From: Phallusia mammillata
Lineage: Eukaryota > Chordata > Ascidiacea > Phlebobranchia > Ascidiidae
Length of the DNA: 64,000 nucleotides
Assembly (NCBI GenBank): GCA_003260075.1
Contig: QLIY01000006.1
Location: forward strand, 361,395 to 425,394
Direction of reading: 5' to 3'
Positions 60,290 through 64,000 of the stretch are shown here, one piece after another. Position 1 is the first letter of the stretch. Every line of letters starts with the position of its first letter. The notes beneath the pieces were generated by a model. It made no database searches, was not told the origin of the DNA, and was given only the letters and a program-made list of their open reading frames with translations. Position numbers and translations under genes: made by a program.

Positions 60290-63246
60290 ATGCTTAAAAA
60301 CGCTAAAATAAAACACGTTATGACTTCATTGCTTTTACCGATGTTGCTGCTGAGCATCAGTAGTTCGGCATTCGGACAACCAAGCAACTTCCCCGACCTT
60401 GACGAGTTCCAGTTTGAAGATGCTGAATATGGGGAAAACCCCTTAGAAGCAGACCATGGTGGTCTCGAAGAACTTGAAAAATCGTTGGACCAGAAAATTG
60501 GAGAGATGACATCATCACGACGTTACGTCATCAGTCTGGTGTATTTCGTCATAGCTGTGGCGGGGGCTGTAATGAACGTGGTGGCCTTGGTTGTGTCACA
60601 GCGATGCAGTTCTCTGCAGTACTCACAAAGGTTGTTCATGCAGAACTTATGCATTTCATGTCTCCTGCTTATTCTGTCTATGGGATTTTCGGCGCAGTAC
60701 AGGCTGCTGGAAACTTGGATGCTCGGATCTATTATGTGCAAGGTAAGGTGGGGGATAACATTGAACGTAACATGTAGATTAAAATATTATAAATTTCATG
60801 TAAGCATAAATAGGCATTCACAGCCTGCTATAAAAGTGATCACATAACGCAATGGTGCGTCGTGCGCTTATATCGTACGATAAATTAACACATTGCGCCA
60901 CCAATCAACCTATTTTGAGTTGCCAAAATTGACTTGATTAACCCTGCATTTCTGATCGTATCTTTTAACTCCCCATAACAATGTTATAGGCTACCAAGTA
61001 AAAAATCTAGCGCCAAACCTATTTACGGTGTTGGTACATTCCTTTTTTATTTTCGGTACCAGGTTTAATTTTTCGTGGTTGCACGGAAATATCAAATACC
61101 ACTTCCCGACTTAGCGGCTGCTGTCTGTGTAGAAAGAATTCTTCCTTATGTTTTGTGAGCCTAAACCAGGGGTGGGGAACCTTTTTGTTTGTGAAGGCCG
61201 CCAAACGGTTTATCGACACTCGTTCAGGCCGCACAGACTATTTCTCAGGCCAAGGACAGTGGGATTCAAACTTTTTCATTTACAGAATGGTCGATGTGAT
61301 ATTGGACTTACGGTCCAAGCTAAATAAAATTCGTCACTACATTTCCACCCTCACTGCAACATTCAGGATTTTATTAACATAGAAACTCGCTTGTTTATCA
61401 ATATCAATCTAAGAGCAGCTTGTGACATCACAGACGAGTTTAAGACATTCGATTATGCGCAAACAATTGTTCCTTTGCAACACAAGTAAGATTATAGAAC
61501 CTTGGTCTCTTGGCAGTTCTACAGATATCGCTTTGTGTACCAGTACGCAAACATTTGGCTCTAGTTTCAAAACCGCTGCCCTAGAACGAATCAAATAGTA
61601 ATGTGGAATAAAGGTAAAAAAATACGTTTCTGTCTAGTTTTTAGCGCCTGGTGCAGAATGTATTATCAACATCCTAAATTGTATTCTGACATCGAATTTT
61701 TTTGCCATTTTACGGCTATTTATTTTTTCCCTCCTTATAAGGGTTGATCTCATGTTCTACAGTCGTATTAGCCATATATTTTTCAAAGTCGGAAACGTGT
61801 TGCGTGTATTAAACAAAGAAAAAAAAAATTAAAATAGAAGAAAAAAATTTGCATATAGGAGCATAAATATCACATAATATCAGTTAATTTTCCTAGGCTT
61901 ACACCTTTATTTTCAAACGTCAAAACTGTCACTTTATAAAAATGGTAACATCTTAATTCATATTAGTATGGGTTTCTGCATGTAAGCAGCAGTGAATTTA
62001 TGATCAACTGGAGATAAAATGCATGTGTCTGTGGTGGGTTGCAACAAACTTTTCAACTTATTTTGTGCTTGGCCCATTTGTTTGGACTTTAAACCCAAAA
62101 ATTACAAGTGCAAAACCTTCCGTGTTTTGACTTCTGGTGCCACCTAACGATTTCTTTTTTGACATATTTAAATTAATGACTATTTTGTTTTAAACTTATG
62201 TTGTTACGAGTTATTTTCTACTTTGCACTAAATCTTTTTTTTCTTTTTCACAGTTGGTTAACTGCGTGAAGGCTCTTGCAATCTTCGCCCAGGCTTACTT
62301 CACCGTCACGCTCTGCGCCGACTACGTCATACTACGTAAGCGTCCACGTATCACTGACATCACACGCACAATCCTAGAAATCGCAGCGGTGGTGTTTGGT
62401 TGGGTGTTTTCCCTTGCTTTCGCTGCACCAATGCTTGTATTTTCCGAGGTTGAGAATTTGGGAAAAATCAATACATGCGAGCTGGTCTTCCAACTTCCTC
62501 TTCCCGATCAGAAAGAAGATCATTACGAACAGTCCGATTCTTTTGCGGAGGATGATATGGAGTACTATGATTACGAATTGGAGCACTACCCTCTTCCGGA
62601 AATCCCGTTCCAGGCGGAAGTGCAGGAGCATGTTATAGAGTGCAAAGACGCTGACAATCCTCCTTATATGACGTGGCTGATTGTGACTTTTGTGGCAACC
62701 TTTTTGCTCCCACTTCTCGCCGTCTTTGTGTTGTGGATTCTTAACAAAGTCCTTATGACGCCACATTCAGTCCTGGTACCACAAAACGCATATTCCGAAC
62801 CGACAGCGGTACGCCATAGAAATTCATCCCGCAACAATAAGCGCCAAATGCGTCCCTGTATGCCCGCCGGAGTCTGGGTGGCCCTAATTTGTGCAGTGTG
62901 CTTCGTCTGTTATGCTCCTTTTTACGCATACCATGTGGGGCGGATCCCAGGTCTTCCACTGGGGCTAAAATCTTGCGCCAACTTCCGAGATTACAGTTTT
63001 GTCCAAGGTTATTTTACCTGTATTCTTTTGCCCGCTTTGGTCGTCGCATATTCTCGCCCCATCGGCATTCAATCGTGTTCCAGGGCGCTCACTACGTCAT
63101 CCACGTCATCATTTGCATCATCGTCGAGCAGCAAACGTAAATCTACTTCATCGGGGGAATCTCAAACCCCAGATGGGACCGAGAGTGGACCCTACCAGGC
63201 CCCCTTGTTAACCGCAGAAAAACCTCAACAAACTTCTGTACTTTAA
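60290..63246 (+). CDS. Atypical class-A (rhodopsin-like) seven-transmembrane receptor, two coding exons
   Basis: Exons 60290-60742 and 62254-63246 (GT/AG, phase 0) give 481 residues. Seen: signal peptide 1-29 (MTSLLLPMLLLSISSSAFG), acidic N-terminus with Tyr47, TM1 about 79-103 with Asn96, TM2 117-138, ECL1 Trp143 and Cys150, TM3 152-178, TM4 190-214 with Trp201, ECL2 215-289, TM5 290-315 with Pro304, TM6 354-378 with CYAP at 370-373, TM7 398-418, Ser-rich tail and C-terminal SVL (possible PDZ ligand). Known: class-A receptors usually have DRY, Asp2.50, CWxP and NPxxY. Here DRY is ADY, Asp2.50 is not evident, and NPxxY is LPALVVAY. ECL2 is long and packs Tyr242, 255, 256, 258 and 263 among acids, a context suited to tyrosine sulfation as in C3a and chemokine receptors. 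Inference: a peptide receptor with altered or absent G-protein coupling. Ligand and orthologue are not known. Start: first ATG of the frame, just before the signal peptide. Confidence 0.8.
61167..61583. mobile_element. Probable hAT-type relic in the receptor intron
   Basis: The left end CAGGGGTGGGGAACCTTTTT has the form of hAT ends. A candidate right end TTTCAAAACCGCTGCCCTAG is only partly matching, and no target duplication was found. The boundaries are therefore weak. Confidence 0.35.
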
Positions 63247-64000
63247 ATATCTTATTTTTGATTGCGGTTAAAACATTTTTGCCACATTGATAAATAAGTT
63301 GCGTGAGACAACATACCTATAAAGTCAACATTCCCCTTTATATTAGACAACAGCATCTTAATATTGCCATGTTACATTACAGTTTTCTTTCAAATATAGC
63401 TTGAGGTTATGGTTTTCACTAGAGACGAAACCTTTCGCTGCAAGTTTTCACCATAAAAGTCACTTTTGTCTTGATCTAATTGAATTTAACTCAATTATTT
63501 GTGATCTATAACAAGGAATTTCAGTTCTTACTTTTTTGTTTACTGTTCCGTTGTGTTTTCTTATTAGCATTACCTCATTTTTGACTGATTCCACTATCAT
63601 AGTGTCTGCCTGTTTACGTATGTTTCAATCTGCTGATGTACCTGCATGTTTTTGCAAACAAATTGCAATCTTAAAAGGCAAAATCCAACAGTACCTTTTA
63701 GTAAGTTATGTATGTTATTACCATATAGCACATATCATGAGTTTTCTTGAAAACTATTTCAAAGTAAAACCAAGTTAAGTTAAACAGTTTCTGTTATACC
63801 TCTCGTTGTTAACTATTTTAGGAATATGTACCCGCTGGTCGGGTCGTAGTTATTGGATAATAATTTTCAAACAAACTTCTTCTCTTTGTTTTTTGCTTAT
63901 TTCTCATTTTCTCTAACTTGCCATTGTATGTCAAATAAAAAATCATGATTTTGAGGAATTTTTGACTAAATTAACTCAATGCTAACTAAAAACCTGACTA
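63247..64000 (+). other. Receptor 3' flank with late polyadenylation signal
   Basis: AATAAA at 63934-63939 is the first clear canonical signal after the receptor stop, about 690 bp downstream. This makes most of this stretch a likely 3' UTR. A frame at 63536-63778 has no recognisable domain. Nothing else was seen. Confidence 0.35.

Overview
The window looks like nuclear DNA of a solitary ascidian (tunicate), most likely a Ciona species. The genes are spliced chordate-type genes with short introns. The proteins keep vertebrate-like domains but are clearly diverged, and the noncoding DNA is AT-rich with small hAT-type elements. Many segments are present as two slightly different versions, as expected from a very heterozygous animal. 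Species assignment is inference.

Six protein genes can be supported. (1) COX18 (-, 1-612, 3' part beyond the window) is a mitochondrial inner-membrane insertase. (2) NOL11 (+, 1335-7712, 16 exons) is an SSU-processome protein and is divergent from COX18. (3) INPP1 (-, 8453-11344, 7 exons) is an inositol polyphosphate 1-phosphatase, convergent with NOL11. (4) SCGN, secretagogin (+, 15669-22913, 10 exons), is a six-EF-hand calcium sensor. (5) RCL1 (+, 24010-25131, no introns) is followed 322 bp downstream by (6) PRPF31 (+, 25453-33221, 10 exons), a U4/U6 snRNP protein. After about 27 kb with no recognisable gene there is a seventh locus (+, 60290-63246, two exons): an atypical class-A seven-transmembrane receptor without an assigned symbol. 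NOL11, RCL1 and PRPF31 all act in RNA-protein machines of the nucleolus or nucleus. The others are unrelated neighbours.

The strongest large-scale structure is technical. There are 41 runs of G or C of at least 10 bases. Most are 10 bases plus any G that the flank already has, and they separate two near-identical copies of the flanking DNA. Seven are longer (33-71). This is what overlapping allelic contig ends look like when joined by a fixed 10-base spacer, with real sized gaps written as longer runs and N rendered as G. All runs are G up to 42649 and all are C from 46235 to 54703, so a block was reverse-complemented. These joins duplicate, invert or interrupt exons of NOL11, SCGN and PRPF31, and any automatic gene model here should be distrusted at those points.

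Real mobile DNA is also present. There are several small hAT-family elements with 8-bp target duplications, one nested in another, a SINE-like insertion in a NOL11 intron, and an insertion found in only one of two haplotype copies of a PRPF31 intron. I did not find a CRISPR array, rRNA, a convincing tRNA or a prokaryote-type system. The most biologically interesting item is the receptor. Its DRY arginine, sodium-site aspartate and NPxxY motif are not recognisable, and it has a tyrosine- and acid-rich second extracellular loop, which suggests an atypical or decoy-type peptide receptor.
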